DNA from: Vibrio sp. Isolate32
Lineage (GTDB): Bacteria > Pseudomonadota > Gammaproteobacteria > Enterobacterales > Vibrionaceae
Reading direction: 5' to 3'
Assembly (NCBI RefSeq): GCF_022397955.1
Contig: NZ_JAKEUQ010000001.1
Coordinates: 125,647 to 189,646, forward strand
DNA: 64,000 bases
Position 1 is the stretch's first letter, and every line of letters starts with the position of its first letter. The notes beneath the pieces are model-generated. The model worked only from the letters and a program-made list of their open reading frames with translations, did not search any database and was not told where the DNA came from. The position numbers were made by a program, and so were the translations under genes. Below, piece after piece: positions 46,699-55,796 of this stretch.

Positions 46699-47541
46699 AT
46701 GTTTTGGGTTGACGGAGAAAGCCAGCAAACTATCGACATCTTGGATCGCTCGTTTCAATATGGAGACGGCTGTTTTACGACTATGCTTGTCCAAAATGGT
46801 GAGATCCAGCACTTTCACGACCATCAGTATCGTGTCGATGAATGTCTAAAAGCGTTACGTATTTCTGCATTAGATTGGAATGTGGTTAACGCGTGGCTCG
46901 ATAGTGCAATTCAACACATCCAAAACTGCCACCACGAAAGTGAAAACAAGTCTCATAGTAGAAAAGTCGGAATAAAGCTGCATGTTAGCCGTGGTGCTGG
47001 TGGGAGAGGCTACAGCACCAAGAACATTGCTAAGCCAACGATTACCATTAGTACGTTTGATTACCCAAGTCATTATAAAGCATGGCAAGACAACGGAGTT
47101 GAGCTCGGAGTTTGTCGTCAAGCACTCGGTTTGAGTCCATTGCTTGCAGGTCACAAACATAATAATCGTTTAGAGCAAGTATTGATGAAGGATGAAATGG
47201 ACCAGGCTGGTGAAGTCGACGGTTTGGTTCTTGATATCTCAGGCAATGTGATTGAAACCACCATGGCCAATCTATTTTGGCGTCAAGGTGAGGTCATTTA
47301 TACTCCGCAGCTTACCCAAAGTGGTGTTGCAGGCGTTATGCGTAAGCAAGTGTTAACGACGCTGAATCAAACTGAACTTTCCGTTACTATTGGTGACTAT
47401 TGCTTACCTCAACTCATGCAAGCCGATGAGGTTTTCATCACCAACTCCATTTTAGGGGTTGCCCCTGTTACCCGTATTAGTGAAACCCAATTCGACATTG
47501 GAACGGTTACTCGTAGCCTTCAAGGACAACTAAACTCGTGA
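46699..47541 (+). CDS. pabC: Aminodeoxychorismate lyase PabC
   Basis: PLP-dependent fold-type IV lyase converting aminodeoxychorismate to p-aminobenzoate plus pyruvate, for folate. From ATG 46699 (GGGGA just upstream) it has 280 residues and starts MFWVDGE. A longer frame from 46642 would be translated through the terminator hairpin and is rejected. The pattern DRSFQYGDGCFTTM and the PLP-lysine region GHKHNNRLEQVLMKDEM fit. Its stop overlaps the mltG start (GTGA). Confidence 0.93.
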   Translation: MFWVDGESQQTIDILDRSFQYGDGCFTTMLVQNGEIQHFHDHQYRVDECLKALRISALDWNVVNAWLDSAIQHIQNCHHESENKSHSRKVGIKLHVSRGAGGRGYSTKNIAKPTITISTFDYPSHYKAWQDNGVELGVCRQALGLSPLLAGHKHNNRLEQVLMKDEMDQAGEVDGLVLDISGNVIETTMANLFWRQGEVIYTPQLTQSGVAGVMRKQVLTTLNQTELSVTIGDYCLPQLMQADEVFITNSILGVAPVTRISETQFDIGTVTRSLQGQLNS

Positions 47542-48554
47542 TCAAAAAGTTATTTATTTTTATTATCTTGTGCCTCATCGCAGCTGGCGTTGCCGGGTTT
47601 TACGTTTACAACCAAGCGCAAGATAACCTGAAACAAGTTATTCAATTAGAAAAGCCGCAGGTAGTTACCGTTGCTTCAGGCAGCAGCTTTAACCGCGTGC
47701 TGGCTCAGTTAATCAATGAGGGCCTATTTGAGGCATCTCCTTATGAGAAATTAATCCGCAAGCTTCACCCTGAGCTTGTTGATGTTAAAGCGGGGACTTT
47801 CCTGCTAGAGCCGGGTTTAACGCTTGAGCAAGCGCTACAGGTTCTTGTTGAAGGGAAAGAGCATCAGTTTACTATCACCTTTGTTGAAGGCAGTCGTTTT
47901 GACGAGTGGCTTGTTCAGTTAAAGAACAACGAGTTTATTCAACAAACGCTTGATGGTTTGTCTGAAAAAGAGATTGCTGAAAAGCTGGGTATTGAAAATG
48001 AGAAGCTAGAAGGTCTGTTCTTAGCGGAAACTTACCACTATACCTACGGCACTACAGATTTAGATTTGCTAAAGCGTGCGCATCGCGATCTCATGAACGT
48101 TGTGAACGATGAGTGGGAAAAGAGAGCGGACAAACTGCCTCTTAAGTCACCTTATGAAGCTCTGACTTTGGCATCTATCATTGAGAAAGAGACTGCCGTT
48201 GCTTCAGAGCGTGAGCGCGTGTCATCTGTGTTCGTTAACCGTTTGAACAAGCGTATGCGTCTTCAAACGGACCCTACGGTGATTTACGGAATGGGCGATA
48301 GCTACGATGGTAACATCCGTAAGAAAGATTTAAGAACCCCAACGCCATACAACACATACACCATGAGTGGCCTGCCGCCAACACCGATTGCTATGGCGGG
48401 TCGAGCGTCAATTAATGCGGCTCTGAACCCAGAAAAGAGCAACTACCTCTATTTTGTCGCGAGTGGCACTGGTGGGCATGTATTTTCAAAGAGTTTGGCT
48501 GAGCACAACCGTGCAGTACGAGCTTACTTAAAACAATTAAGAAAAAACAAATAA
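47538..48554 (+). CDS. mltG: Endolytic murein transglycosylase MltG
   Basis: Inner-membrane enzyme (YceG family), 338 residues, that cleaves nascent glycan strands and sets their length. One N-terminal helix (about 4-23), a LysM-like region, and the catalytic domain with the active-site Glu in [11 protein letters not shown] and the TDPTVIYG and [13 protein letters not shown] motifs. The GTG start overlaps the pabC stop. tmk starts 10 nt downstream. Confidence 0.93.
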   Translation: MIKKLFIFIILCLIAAGVAGFYVYNQAQDNLKQVIQLEKPQVVTVASGSSFNRVLAQLINEGLFEASPYEKLIRKLHPELVDVKAGTFLLEPGLTLEQALQVLVEGKEHQFTITFVEGSRFDEWLVQLKNNEFIQQTLDGLSEKEIAEKLGIENEKLEGLFLAETYHYTYGTTDLDLLKRAHRDLMNVVNDEWEKRADKLPLKSPYEALTLASIIEKETAVASERERVSSVFVNRLNKRMRLQTDPTVIYGMGDSYDGNIRKKDLRTPTPYNTYTMSGLPPTPIAMAGRASINAALNPEKSNYLYFVASGTGGHVFSKSLAEHNRAVRAYLKQLRKNK

Positions 48555-48564
48555 AGAACGAATT

Positions 48565-49197
48565 ATGAATCAGTCGAAATTTATCGTGGTTGAAGGCCTT
48601 GAAGGTGCGGGTAAAAGTACAGCTATCAATGCTATCGTTGAGACATTGAAATCTTCTGGTGTTGAAGAGCTCGTAAACACTCGTGAACCTGGCGGTACGG
48701 TGTTGGCAGAAAAGATGCGTTCATTGGTTAAAGAAGAGCACGAAGGCGAAAAGCTTCAAGACATGACTGAGTTACTGCTGATGTATGCTGCACGTGTTCA
48801 ATTAGTCGAAAACGTGATTAAGCCGGCTTTAGATAGCGGTAAATGGGTATTAGGTGATCGTCATGATATGTCTTCTCAAGCGTATCAAGGTGGTGGTCGC
48901 CAGATCGCTCGCACGACAATGGAATCATTGAAAGCAACCACGCTAGGCGATTTTAAGCCTGATTTAACTCTATACTTGGACTTAGACCCTAGAGTAGGGC
49001 TTGAGCGTGCACGTGGCCGTGGTGAGCTAGATAGAATCGAAAAGATGGATATCTCTTTCTTCGATCGCACGCGTGAACGTTACCTTGAGATCGCAGCACA
49101 AGATGACTCGGTTCTTGTGATCAATGCAGAGCAAGAAATAGAACAAGTAGCCGCGGATATTAAGCAAGCGCTTAGTTCGTGGCTAGACCAACAGTAG
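48565..49197 (+). CDS. tmk: Thymidylate kinase
   Basis: Phosphorylates dTMP to dTDP; 210 residues. P-loop [10 protein letters not shown] at residues 9-18, the DR motif NTREPGGT, and LID region [12 protein letters not shown]. holB starts 6 nt later. Confidence 0.96.
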   Translation: MNQSKFIVVEGLEGAGKSTAINAIVETLKSSGVEELVNTREPGGTVLAEKMRSLVKEEHEGEKLQDMTELLLMYAARVQLVENVIKPALDSGKWVLGDRHDMSSQAYQGGGRQIARTTMESLKATTLGDFKPDLTLYLDLDPRVGLERARGRGELDRIEKMDISFFDRTRERYLEIAAQDDSVLVINAEQEIEQVAADIKQALSSWLDQQ

Positions 49198-49203
49198 GTA
49201 GCC

Positions 49204-50169
49204 ATGGCGGAAGTGTATTCTTGGCTCACGCCAGTTTGGAGTGAGTGGAAAAAAAACCTCGATGCTGAGCGTTTTCCGAATTCTGTGATTGTTAATGCGC
49301 CGCAAGGGTTGGGCGTTGATGCTCTCATTGGCCAACTTACCGATGCATTAATGTGCACAAACTATGAAAGTGAGGCGTGTGGTTTTTGCCACAGCTGTGA
49401 ATTGATGAAATCGGGTAGCCATCCAGATTTTCATGTCATCTCGCCAGAGAAAGAAGGCAAATCGATCACGGTTGATCAAGTACGTGCTAGCAATCGCTGG
49501 GCTCAAGAATCATCTCAGTTGGGCGGTTTACGCGTTATCTTACTTGAACCTGCTGAGGTGATGAATGAGTCGGCTTCCAATGCTTTGCTGAAAACTCTCG
49601 AAGAGCCATCAAGCCAGTGTATTTTCATTCTGTCGACTCGTAACAGCAATCGCCTAATGCCAACCATCATCAGTCGCTGTCAGCAATTCAATGTGGTGAG
49701 CCCACAATTGGAAGCGGGCTCAGCATGGCTTGATGGGGAAGTAGGTAAGGCTGTGCCACCGTATATTTTGGCACTCAACGATAATGCGCCGTTGAAAGCG
49801 AAAGCGATGTTTGAAGAAGGCGGTGTAGAGGCTTCCGAGAAAGTATTCGACGGTTTCGTTCATATCGTCAAAGGCACTCAGCCTGACATGCTTAAGTTCT
49901 CGACTGAACTTGCTAAAGATCCTTTGATGCAGCTTGGTTGGTTATGGCACTTACTTTCAGATGTACAGAAGTTGCATTTCGGTTTGGCAAATAATGCCAT
50001 GACCCCAAGTGCTAACGCGCTGTGTGAGGTGATGTCTTACCAAAGCGCCTATACTGCAGCACATAAACTGTTGATACTGATTGAGCAGTTGAAGCAACAC
50101 CCTGGGCTCAATACGGAGCTACTCATAATGAATTGGCTGATAGCCACTTGCGAGGAAACATGTTCGTAG
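49204..50169 (+). CDS. holB: DNA polymerase III subunit delta'
   Basis: Clamp-loader stator subunit, 321 residues. It has the AAA+ fold with a zinc module (CTNYESEACGFCHSC near residue 58), SRC motif (TIISRCQQF) and sensor segment LEEPSSQCIFIL; the P-loop is degenerate (NAPQGLGVDA), as expected for delta', which does not hydrolyse ATP. The end overlaps the TatD gene by 10 nt. Confidence 0.92.
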   Translation: MAEVYSWLTPVWSEWKKNLDAERFPNSVIVNAPQGLGVDALIGQLTDALMCTNYESEACGFCHSCELMKSGSHPDFHVISPEKEGKSITVDQVRASNRWAQESSQLGGLRVILLEPAEVMNESASNALLKTLEEPSSQCIFILSTRNSNRLMPTIISRCQQFNVVSPQLEAGSAWLDGEVGKAVPPYILALNDNAPLKAKAMFEEGGVEASEKVFDGFVHIVKGTQPDMLKFSTELAKDPLMQLGWLWHLLSDVQKLHFGLANNAMTPSANALCEVMSYQSAYTAAHKLLILIEQLKQHPGLNTELLIMNWLIATCEETCS

Positions 50170-50927
50170 ATTCCCACTGTCATTTAGACAAGCTGGATTA
50201 CCAAGATTTACACACCAGTGTAGAAGATGTCGTTAACAAAGCGAAAGCAGCGAATGTTGACCAACTACTTTCTGTGGGTGTGACACTAGATTCGTTTGAA
50301 AACATGCTCGAAATGATAGCGCCGTTTGATAACGTTAAAGCGTCTTGTGGCGTCCATCCTCTTGATGTTGAAAGTGATTTCAGCCTTGAAAGAATGCGTG
50401 AATACGCGAGTAACCCTAAAGTGGTTGCGATAGGTGAAACCGGCTTAGATTACCACTATCAACCTGAAACTGCGGAATTGCAGCAACTGCGATTCAAACA
50501 GCATGTTGAGCTAGCGGTAGAACTGAACAAGCCTTTGATCATTCACACTCGTAATGCGCGTGAAGATACGCTTGCGATTCTTCGTGACGGTGGCGCAGAG
50601 AAGTGCGGTGGTGTCATCCACTGTTTTACTGAAGATCAGGCGTTTGCTGAAGCGGCTATGGAATTAGGGTTCTATATTTCAATTTCAGGCATTGTGACCT
50701 TTAAGCAAGCAACAGAACTTAAAGAGGTTGTTAAAAACCTACCGTTAGATAGGCTACTAATTGAAACGGACTCTCCATATTTGGCGCCAATCCCATATCG
50801 CGGAAAGCAGAATCAGCCTGCATATGTCGTTGAGGTGGCAGCCTATATTGCGCAGTTGAAGGGCATTTCGATGAAAGAGGTTGCTGAACAAACGACCAAA
50901 AATTACCAGAAACTTTTTTTGCGATAA
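50160..50927 (+). CDS. ycfH: TatD-family metal-dependent hydrolase (YcfH)
   Basis: TIM-barrel hydrolase of 255 residues starting at ATG 50160 (GAGGA four bases upstream, start overlapping holB). Metal ligands are seen in DSHCHLD at the N-terminus, IGETGLDYHY, IIHTRNA, IHCFTE and ETDSPYLAP. YcfH is related to the TatD 3'-5' DNase; its physiological substrate is not known. Same order as E. coli (holB-ycfH-ptsG). Terminator follows. Confidence 0.92.
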   Translation: MFVDSHCHLDKLDYQDLHTSVEDVVNKAKAANVDQLLSVGVTLDSFENMLEMIAPFDNVKASCGVHPLDVESDFSLERMREYASNPKVVAIGETGLDYHYQPETAELQQLRFKQHVELAVELNKPLIIHTRNAREDTLAILRDGGAEKCGGVIHCFTEDQAFAEAAMELGFYISISGIVTFKQATELKEVVKNLPLDRLLIETDSPYLAPIPYRGKQNQPAYVVEVAAYIAQLKGISMKEVAEQTTKNYQKLFLR

Positions 50928-50945
50928 AAAATGAACTAAACAAAT

Positions 50946-50970
50946 AAAAGGGAGCGAAAGCTCCCTTTTT
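50946..50970 (+). terminator. Terminator after the TatD gene
   Basis: AGGGAGC / GCTCCCT stem (about 50949-50955 with 50960-50966) with a stable GAAA tetraloop and TTTTT. Confidence 0.92.
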
Positions 50971-51371
50971 GTGTTTTTGATCACCAAAAAATACGTTTTT
51001 TTTAATGTTTACGAATTATGTTGAACTTGGGAGCGTGAATTATAACATTTGTAATTTTGTTACTAAAAATAACATTCACTCTTATTTTATTTACCCAGTA
51101 AAATAATAATGACTTTCAAAAATATGATTTAATATCAATGATTTATTTTGTTGTAAACCATTGCATTTCTAAATTTGACATGTGATCCAAGACGTGTTTT
51201 GAAACTAAATTTCGTAAGTCACTAGAAAGTTAGTTCTGCATCAATATATATTTAGCGGCAGAAAATATAATGCAATACATGGTTACATTTTCACTGGGTG
51301 CTAACATATAGGCTACGGGGGTGTGCCGTTAGAACCCATATAATTATTTTATCTTTATCAGGAGCATAAAC
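50971..51371 (+). other. ptsG promoter region
   Basis: About 400 nt, very AT-rich, no ORF. Contains an Mlc/NagC-type inverted repeat (separate entry), a second TTATTTT half-site near 51143, a TTGACA at 51175-51180 without a good partner, a TATAAT at 51339-51344, and the ribosome-binding site CAGGAG before ptsG. The promoter could not be fixed by eye. Confidence 0.45.
51082..51106. promoter_or_regulatory. Mlc/NagC-type operator upstream of ptsG
   Basis: TTATTTTA (51082-51089) and TAAAATAA (51099-51106) form a perfect 8-bp inverted repeat with a 9-nt spacer, the pattern bound by ROK repressors Mlc and NagC. It is 265 nt before ptsG, and mlc is encoded 6 kb away. Confidence 0.55.
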
Positions 51372-52868
51372 ATGTTTAAGAACCTTTTTGCTAGCCTGCA
51401 AAAAGTTGGTAAGTCTCTGATGCTTCCAGTATCAGTTTTACCAGTTGCGGGTATTTTGCTAGGTGTCGGTGCAGCAGATCTTTCTTTCATTCCAGAAATT
51501 GTTTCAAACTTAATGGAACAAGCCGGTGGTTCAGTATTTGGTCAAATGGGGTTGTTGTTCGCAGTAGGTGTAGCGCTTGGTTTTACTAACAACGACGGTG
51601 TGGCAGCTTTAGCTGCTATCGTTGGTTATGGGATCATGGCCGCAATACTCGCTGTAATGGCTGGTCTAGATGTTTCGTCTGCTAAGGAAGCAGCGTTGGC
51701 AGCTGGTACGAGCTTAGATGACTTAGCCATAATGCTGATCGAAAAACGTTATGATACAGGTGTATTTGGTGGCATCCTCATCGGCGGTTTGACAGCTTGG
51801 GCGTTTAACCGCTTCTTTAGAGTACAACTTCCTGAATACTTGGGTTTTTTCTCTGGTAAGCGTGCGGTACCTATTGTAACGGGCTTTCTTGCCATTGCCC
51901 TCGCACTAATTCTGTCTGTCGTGTGGCCTCCTGTGGCGGCCGTAATGCAGGCTTTTTCTGATTGGGCTGTTCACCAAAACCCACAAGTTGCGTTTGGTAT
52001 TTACGGTGTTGTTGAACGTTCTTTGATTCCATTTGGCCTTCATCACGTTTGGAATGTTCCTTTCTTCTTCCAAGCTGGTGAATGTATCAATGCTGCTGGC
52101 GAAACTCAAAATGGTGTTCTTACTTGTTACCTAGTCGCTGATGATGCGTCTCGTGCAGCGGGCAATGGCTTCGGTCAGCTAGCTGGTGGTTACATGTTCA
52201 AGATGTTTGGTCTACCTGCTGCTGCAATCGCGATTGCACACTCAGCTAAGCCTGAAAACCGTGCCAAAGTAATGGGTATCATGGCTTCTGCTGCGTTAAC
52301 TTCATTCCTAACGGGTATCACTGAACCAATCGAATTTTCATTCCTATTTGTTGCTCCAGTACTGTACGCAATCCACGCTCTACTAGCGGGTTCTGCTTAC
52401 GTTCTTGCGAACACTCTAGGTTTTGTACACGGTACATCTTTCTCACATGGTCTAATCGACTTCCTAGTTCTATCTGGCCACGCGTCTAAGATGGGTCTAA
52501 TGATTGTTTGTGGTATTGCTTACGCTGCAATCTACTACATCGTATTCCGCACTGTGATTAAAGCTCTAGACCTTAAAACTCCAGGCCGTGAAGACGAGTC
52601 AGAAGACGAAGCAGTTGCGACTGGTTCTGAACTTGCTGGTGAGTTAGTTGCTGCATTCGGTGGCAAAGCGAACATCACTGGTCTTGACGCTTGTATTACT
52701 CGTCTACGTGTCGCAGTTGCTGATACAGCAGTTGTTGACCAAGACAAGCTGAAGAAACTAGGCGCTGCAGGTGTTGTAGTAGTAGCGGGTGGCGTACAAG
52801 CTATCTTCGGTACTAAATCTGACAACCTGAAAACAGACATGGATGAGTGGATCCGTAACAACGGTTAA
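51372..52868 (+). CDS. ptsG: Glucose-specific PTS enzyme IICB (PtsG)
   Basis: Membrane glucose permease of the phosphotransferase system, 498 residues (E. coli 477). The IIC part spans about residues 10-390, with the loop [19 protein letters not shown] and the [17 protein letters not shown] signature. An acidic linker ([10 protein letters not shown]) joins the IIB domain, whose phosphorylated Cys is residue 441 in [10 protein letters not shown]. There is no IIA domain, so it would use the separate Crr protein. A strong terminator follows. Confidence 0.94.
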   Translation: MFKNLFASLQKVGKSLMLPVSVLPVAGILLGVGAADLSFIPEIVSNLMEQAGGSVFGQMGLLFAVGVALGFTNNDGVAALAAIVGYGIMAAILAVMAGLDVSSAKEAALAAGTSLDDLAIMLIEKRYDTGVFGGILIGGLTAWAFNRFFRVQLPEYLGFFSGKRAVPIVTGFLAIALALILSVVWPPVAAVMQAFSDWAVHQNPQVAFGIYGVVERSLIPFGLHHVWNVPFFFQAGECINAAGETQNGVLTCYLVADDASRAAGNGFGQLAGGYMFKMFGLPAAAIAIAHSAKPENRAKVMGIMASAALTSFLTGITEPIEFSFLFVAPVLYAIHALLAGSAYVLANTLGFVHGTSFSHGLIDFLVLSGHASKMGLMIVCGIAYAAIYYIVFRTVIKALDLKTPGREDESEDEAVATGSELAGELVAAFGGKANITGLDACITRLRVAVADTAVVDQDKLKKLGAAGVVVVAGGVQAIFGTKSDNLKTDMDEWIRNNG

Positions 52869-52890
52869 TTCACTGATTCAACAAATTGAA

Positions 52891-52914
52891 AGGAGGCCTA
52901 AAGGCCTCTTTTTT
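52891..52914 (+). terminator. Terminator of ptsG
   Basis: GAGGCC (52893-52898) pairs with GGCCTC (52903-52908), TAAA loop, followed by six T. Confidence 0.9.
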
Positions 52915-53087
52915 GTTTTCTACTGTTTCATCAGGCTTATTCTTTTATCTCTCAGTTATTTACCATTTATTTGAAACTGTTCACCTATGCTCATCATCTT
53001 TGGTGGTCTGCTATCTTTAACTTTATGATGACAAATGGTGTTGGTTTTTAATTAACCTACCGCTTTCTGAAACAGTTTGAGAATACT

Positions 53088-53492
53088 ATGAAACATCGTT
53101 ACTTGATTGGCCTTATGTGCGGCAGCCTCACCTCGTTTGCTCATGCTTCTGAAGCTCCTGCGTTAGAAGTTGGTTTAGCCGTTGACCAAGATCTGAGTGC
53201 CGTTGTTGAGTTTGACCAGAAATACCGTGTCACTGTTGGCAATGACGGTGCTGCATTTGATTATATTTGGAAGCGTGGTCAGTTTGAGACAGAAGCGCCA
53301 TTGACCTGGTATGTTGGTGCGGGTGCATGGGCAGAGTGGAATGACGGCTTTGGTTTGCGTTTACCGTTAGGTGTCAAAGTGAACTTCTACGAAGGTTGGA
53401 ATGCGTACGCACAGCTTCACCCAGAACTCGACATGTACAAAGGCGTTGAACTGCAGCTAGGTGGTGCTCTGGGCTTAACCTACAAGTTCTAA
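53088..53492 (+). CDS. Small exported protein of unknown function, beta-strand rich
   Basis: Protein of 134 residues with a clear signal peptide (MKHRYLIGLMCGSLTSFAHA, cleaved near AHA-SE). The mature part of about 113 residues alternates polar and aromatic residues (TWYVGAGAWAEWNDGFGLRL) and ends in LTYKF, with the terminal Phe typical of outer-membrane barrels. It is short for a full barrel, perhaps 6-8 strands. I do not recognise the family. A shared terminator separates it from the convergent barrel gene. Its ATG lies in a region of poor ribosome-binding signal. Confidence 0.7.
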   Translation: MKHRYLIGLMCGSLTSFAHASEAPALEVGLAVDQDLSAVVEFDQKYRVTVGNDGAAFDYIWKRGQFETEAPLTWYVGAGAWAEWNDGFGLRLPLGVKVNFYEGWNAYAQLHPELDMYKGVELQLGGALGLTYKF

Positions 53493-53517
53493 GGTTGAAC
53501 TTCAAATTAGCTACAGC

Positions 53518-53544
53518 AAAAAGCCAGCGATACGCTGGCTTTTT
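53518..53544. terminator. Bidirectional terminator between the two exported-protein genes
   Basis: AAAAAGCCAGCG (53518-53529) pairs perfectly with CGCTGGCTTTTT (53533-53544) around ATA. Confidence 0.92.
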
Positions 53545-53565
53545 CATTTTTTGATTTATTACTAT

Positions 53566-54159
53566 CTAGAAAGTAAAACTTAACCCGACATTAGCTTGGA
53601 ATTGGTTCATCCAGTCGGTATCAAAGCGGATAATACAGTCCTGACCTTTGCTAGGGATGTTACACACACCGGATGTGTCGTTATCAACCACCGTACCCAA
53701 CCAACGAACTTGGGTATTAAGCGCTAAGCGATCGCTCAATTTATACTCTAAGCCGCCAAAGATTGACGTAGAGAAGCCGTATTTATCTTTCGCCCAATCC
53801 ACATCGACATATGAGGCGCCAAGGCCTAAGCCTAGGTATCCAGACAATACCGAGGAAGTCGGATAATAAATGCTACTTTGAAAGTGCAGATATTGGATCG
53901 AGGAGCTCAGGTTTAGCGTTTCCAGCTCAGAGCTTTGGTTTGAGTAAAAGAAACCAATACGTCCTTTCTCAAGTGGTGTCTCAATCGCAAAGGTGTAGTT
54001 TTCAGATCCTTTCATGTCATAGGTTTTGCCATCTTGATCTTCGACACTACCACCGCTGGTATAACCAACCATCGGAGTAATAATGATCTCCGGCGAGGCA
54101 TAAACACTCGAAGCCGAGAGAAGCGCAACCAACATCGACATATTTACTTTGTTATTCAT
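53566..54159 (-). CDS. Outer-membrane beta-barrel protein, unknown function
   Basis: Protein of 197 residues from ATG 54159, which has AAGGAT at good spacing; the upstream ATG 54177 lies before that site. Signal peptide MNNKVNMSMLVALLSASSVYA is followed by repeating amphipathic strands (IGFFYSNQS, YLGLGLGASYVDV, SIFGGLEYKLSDRLALNTQV) and a C-terminal VGLSFTF. Size and pattern suggest an 8-stranded barrel such as the OmpA/OmpW or OMP_b-brl type. Two cysteines (CNIPSKGQDC) near the end could form a loop disulfide. Confidence 0.75.
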   Translation of the reverse strand: MNNKVNMSMLVALLSASSVYASPEIIITPMVGYTSGGSVEDQDGKTYDMKGSENYTFAIETPLEKGRIGFFYSNQSSELETLNLSSSIQYLHFQSSIYYPTSSVLSGYLGLGLGASYVDVDWAKDKYGFSTSIFGGLEYKLSDRLALNTQVRWLGTVVDNDTSGVCNIPSKGQDCIIRFDTDWMNQFQANVGLSFTF

Positions 54160-54304
54160 GAGTATATCCTTATCCATACACCTACTAATTGTGATGGTTA
54201 CATCAATATCGTGCGACTAATTTCGACGATTCTTGAAGATACTTCACACACCTGATAGTACTTAAATAGAGACTCGACAAATTAATAATAAGCCAGAGGT
54301 GCCT

Positions 54305-54394
54305 ATGGAACATAATCTGAAAAATGCCCTACAAATTACAGCGTTTATTTACTTCATCATTCTTTCATTTGGCTTTATTGCGATTGGTAGTTAA
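54305..54394 (+). CDS. 29-residue membrane peptide, YnhF-like
   Basis: Short ORF starting MEHNLKNALQIT, with one hydrophobic helix (about residues 9-27, AFIYFIILSFGFIAIG), directly preceded by AGAGG five bases before the ATG. E. coli YnhF is also a 29-residue single-helix peptide with a similar start (D/N-L-K-x-A/S-L). The resemblance is short, so the family is tentative, but the ribosome-binding site, size and composition support a real gene. Confidence 0.6.
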   Translation: MEHNLKNALQITAFIYFIILSFGFIAIGS

Positions 54395-54435
54395 TACCAT
54401 TTATTGCGAGGCTGAGTTTTCATACTCAGGGAATA

Positions 54436-55650
54436 ATGAATAGTGGGATTGTAACCAATATTGATACAGCAATAGACTTAGATTATTACGCTAAGTTTAT
54501 TGCTGGTAAAACAGCACTGGTCGCTCAAGGTGGCGGACAGAGAAGTATTTTTACCTCAGGCGTTCTCGACGCTTTTCTCCTTTATAATTTTGACCCCTTC
54601 GATGAATTTTTCGGAACCTCAGCAGGTGCCCTTAACTTATGTGCCTATTTGTGCCGTGATAAAGGCTTAGGGCGTTCTTTTGTCCTTGACCTAACCACGT
54701 CTCCAGAGTTCTTTAATCTGTTCTCTTACATACGGCACAGGAAGAATTTAGGGCTTGAGTGGGCCTTAGAGCAAATCATGGCTTACCCTTATAAGCTCGA
54801 TCTTGATTTAGGGCGGCAAACCTTAGGTGAACGCCACTTCTATGCAGCGGTTACGGATTCTAAAGATTTACGAGATCACTATTTTCCTCTGTTGGGAGAC
54901 GATTGGTACAAGGTGATGATTGCGACTTGTGCTATCCCTCGTTTATACAATGATGAGATCTTGATTGGTGATAGCGCTTATGTGGATGGCGGTGTGTCTG
55001 CCTCTATTCCCGTTCAAGAAGCTTGGCGTAGGCAAGCTCGTTCTATAGTGGTGATTCGTACTGAACCAGTAACGGATGAAGAGGGGAGGCCGCTAGTTCA
55101 AGCGCCGCAGCAGCAACAGAAAATTCAAGCACCTAAACCGGTAACCGCCGAGGAGCTTGAATGGTTCCGAGAATCGTTTGATAGTGTTCAAGACCATTGG
55201 CAACAAAAAGTGGAGCAATGGAAATCGGACTGGAGCACTTTCTTTCAACAGCAGATCTTTCGCTCCAAAGAACAGAAGCGAGACCGTGGGCATTTAGATT
55301 TGCTTAATGGCGGCCGATGGTTGTTTGGCGCTGATGATATTTACCGTTTAAGCCATTTAATTGGTGATAAGTTTGATTCTGGGTTGGCCGACATGTTGAT
55401 GGTGCATTATCAAACCTACTCGTTGACTCAAGACTTTTTGAATTCTCCTCCAGACGATGCCTTTGTGGTGCAGATCGCGCCAAGTAAACCGTTAAAATCG
55501 AGCTCTTTAATGAGTGACAAAGAAGACTTGCTCCATGATTACGAATTGGGTTTAGAAGCTGGCTACCGATTCGTTGAAATTTATACAACAACGGAAAACG
55601 CTCGCTGTTCGCACATGCCGCAGCTGGCAAGCGTTGTTATAGATAAATAA
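54436..55650 (+). CDS. Patatin-like phospholipase, YjjU type
   Basis: Protein of 404 residues. The oxyanion loop GGGQRSIFTSGVLDAF is at 32-47, nucleophile Ser62 in GTSAG (60-64) and catalytic Asp184 in DGG, so the Ser-Asp dyad of patatins is complete. The N-terminal part resembles E. coli YjjU (GGGQRGIFTAGVLDEF). Between about 215 and 300 there is a Gln-rich and charged insertion (PQQQQKIQAPKP...QQKVEQWKSDW) that I do not associate with the core fold. No signal peptide. It may be a lipase acting on lipids or a dormant esterase; the substrate is unknown. Confidence 0.85.
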   Translation: MNSGIVTNIDTAIDLDYYAKFIAGKTALVAQGGGQRSIFTSGVLDAFLLYNFDPFDEFFGTSAGALNLCAYLCRDKGLGRSFVLDLTTSPEFFNLFSYIRHRKNLGLEWALEQIMAYPYKLDLDLGRQTLGERHFYAAVTDSKDLRDHYFPLLGDDWYKVMIATCAIPRLYNDEILIGDSAYVDGGVSASIPVQEAWRRQARSIVVIRTEPVTDEEGRPLVQAPQQQQKIQAPKPVTAEELEWFRESFDSVQDHWQQKVEQWKSDWSTFFQQQIFRSKEQKRDRGHLDLLNGGRWLFGADDIYRLSHLIGDKFDSGLADMLMVHYQTYSLTQDFLNSPPDDAFVVQIAPSKPLKSSSLMSDKEDLLHDYELGLEAGYRFVEIYTTTENARCSHMPQLASVVIDK

Positions 55651-55713
55651 TGCGTGCGGAATGCTATAGCTAGCTTCGTGGTTTGCATATATAGCTCGTC
55701 ATGTACTGAAATG

Positions 55714-55753
55714 AAAAAGGGTTATTGAACTTAGTTCGATAACCCTTTTACTT
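55714..55753. terminator. Bidirectional terminator between the patatin and pykA genes
   Basis: AAAGGGTTATTGAAC (55716-55730) pairs with GTTCGATAACCCTTT (55734-55748), one wobble pair, with A and T runs at the ends. Confidence 0.88.
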
Positions 55754-55796
55754 TTATCTCATGTTGTCGCTACTTATTGGCTTCAACTGCTTTTAG

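Noticed and set aside
51175..51203. TTGACA-containing ptsG promoter
   Set aside because: The hexamer at the right distance (TTTGAA) is a poor -10, so the promoter could not be supported.
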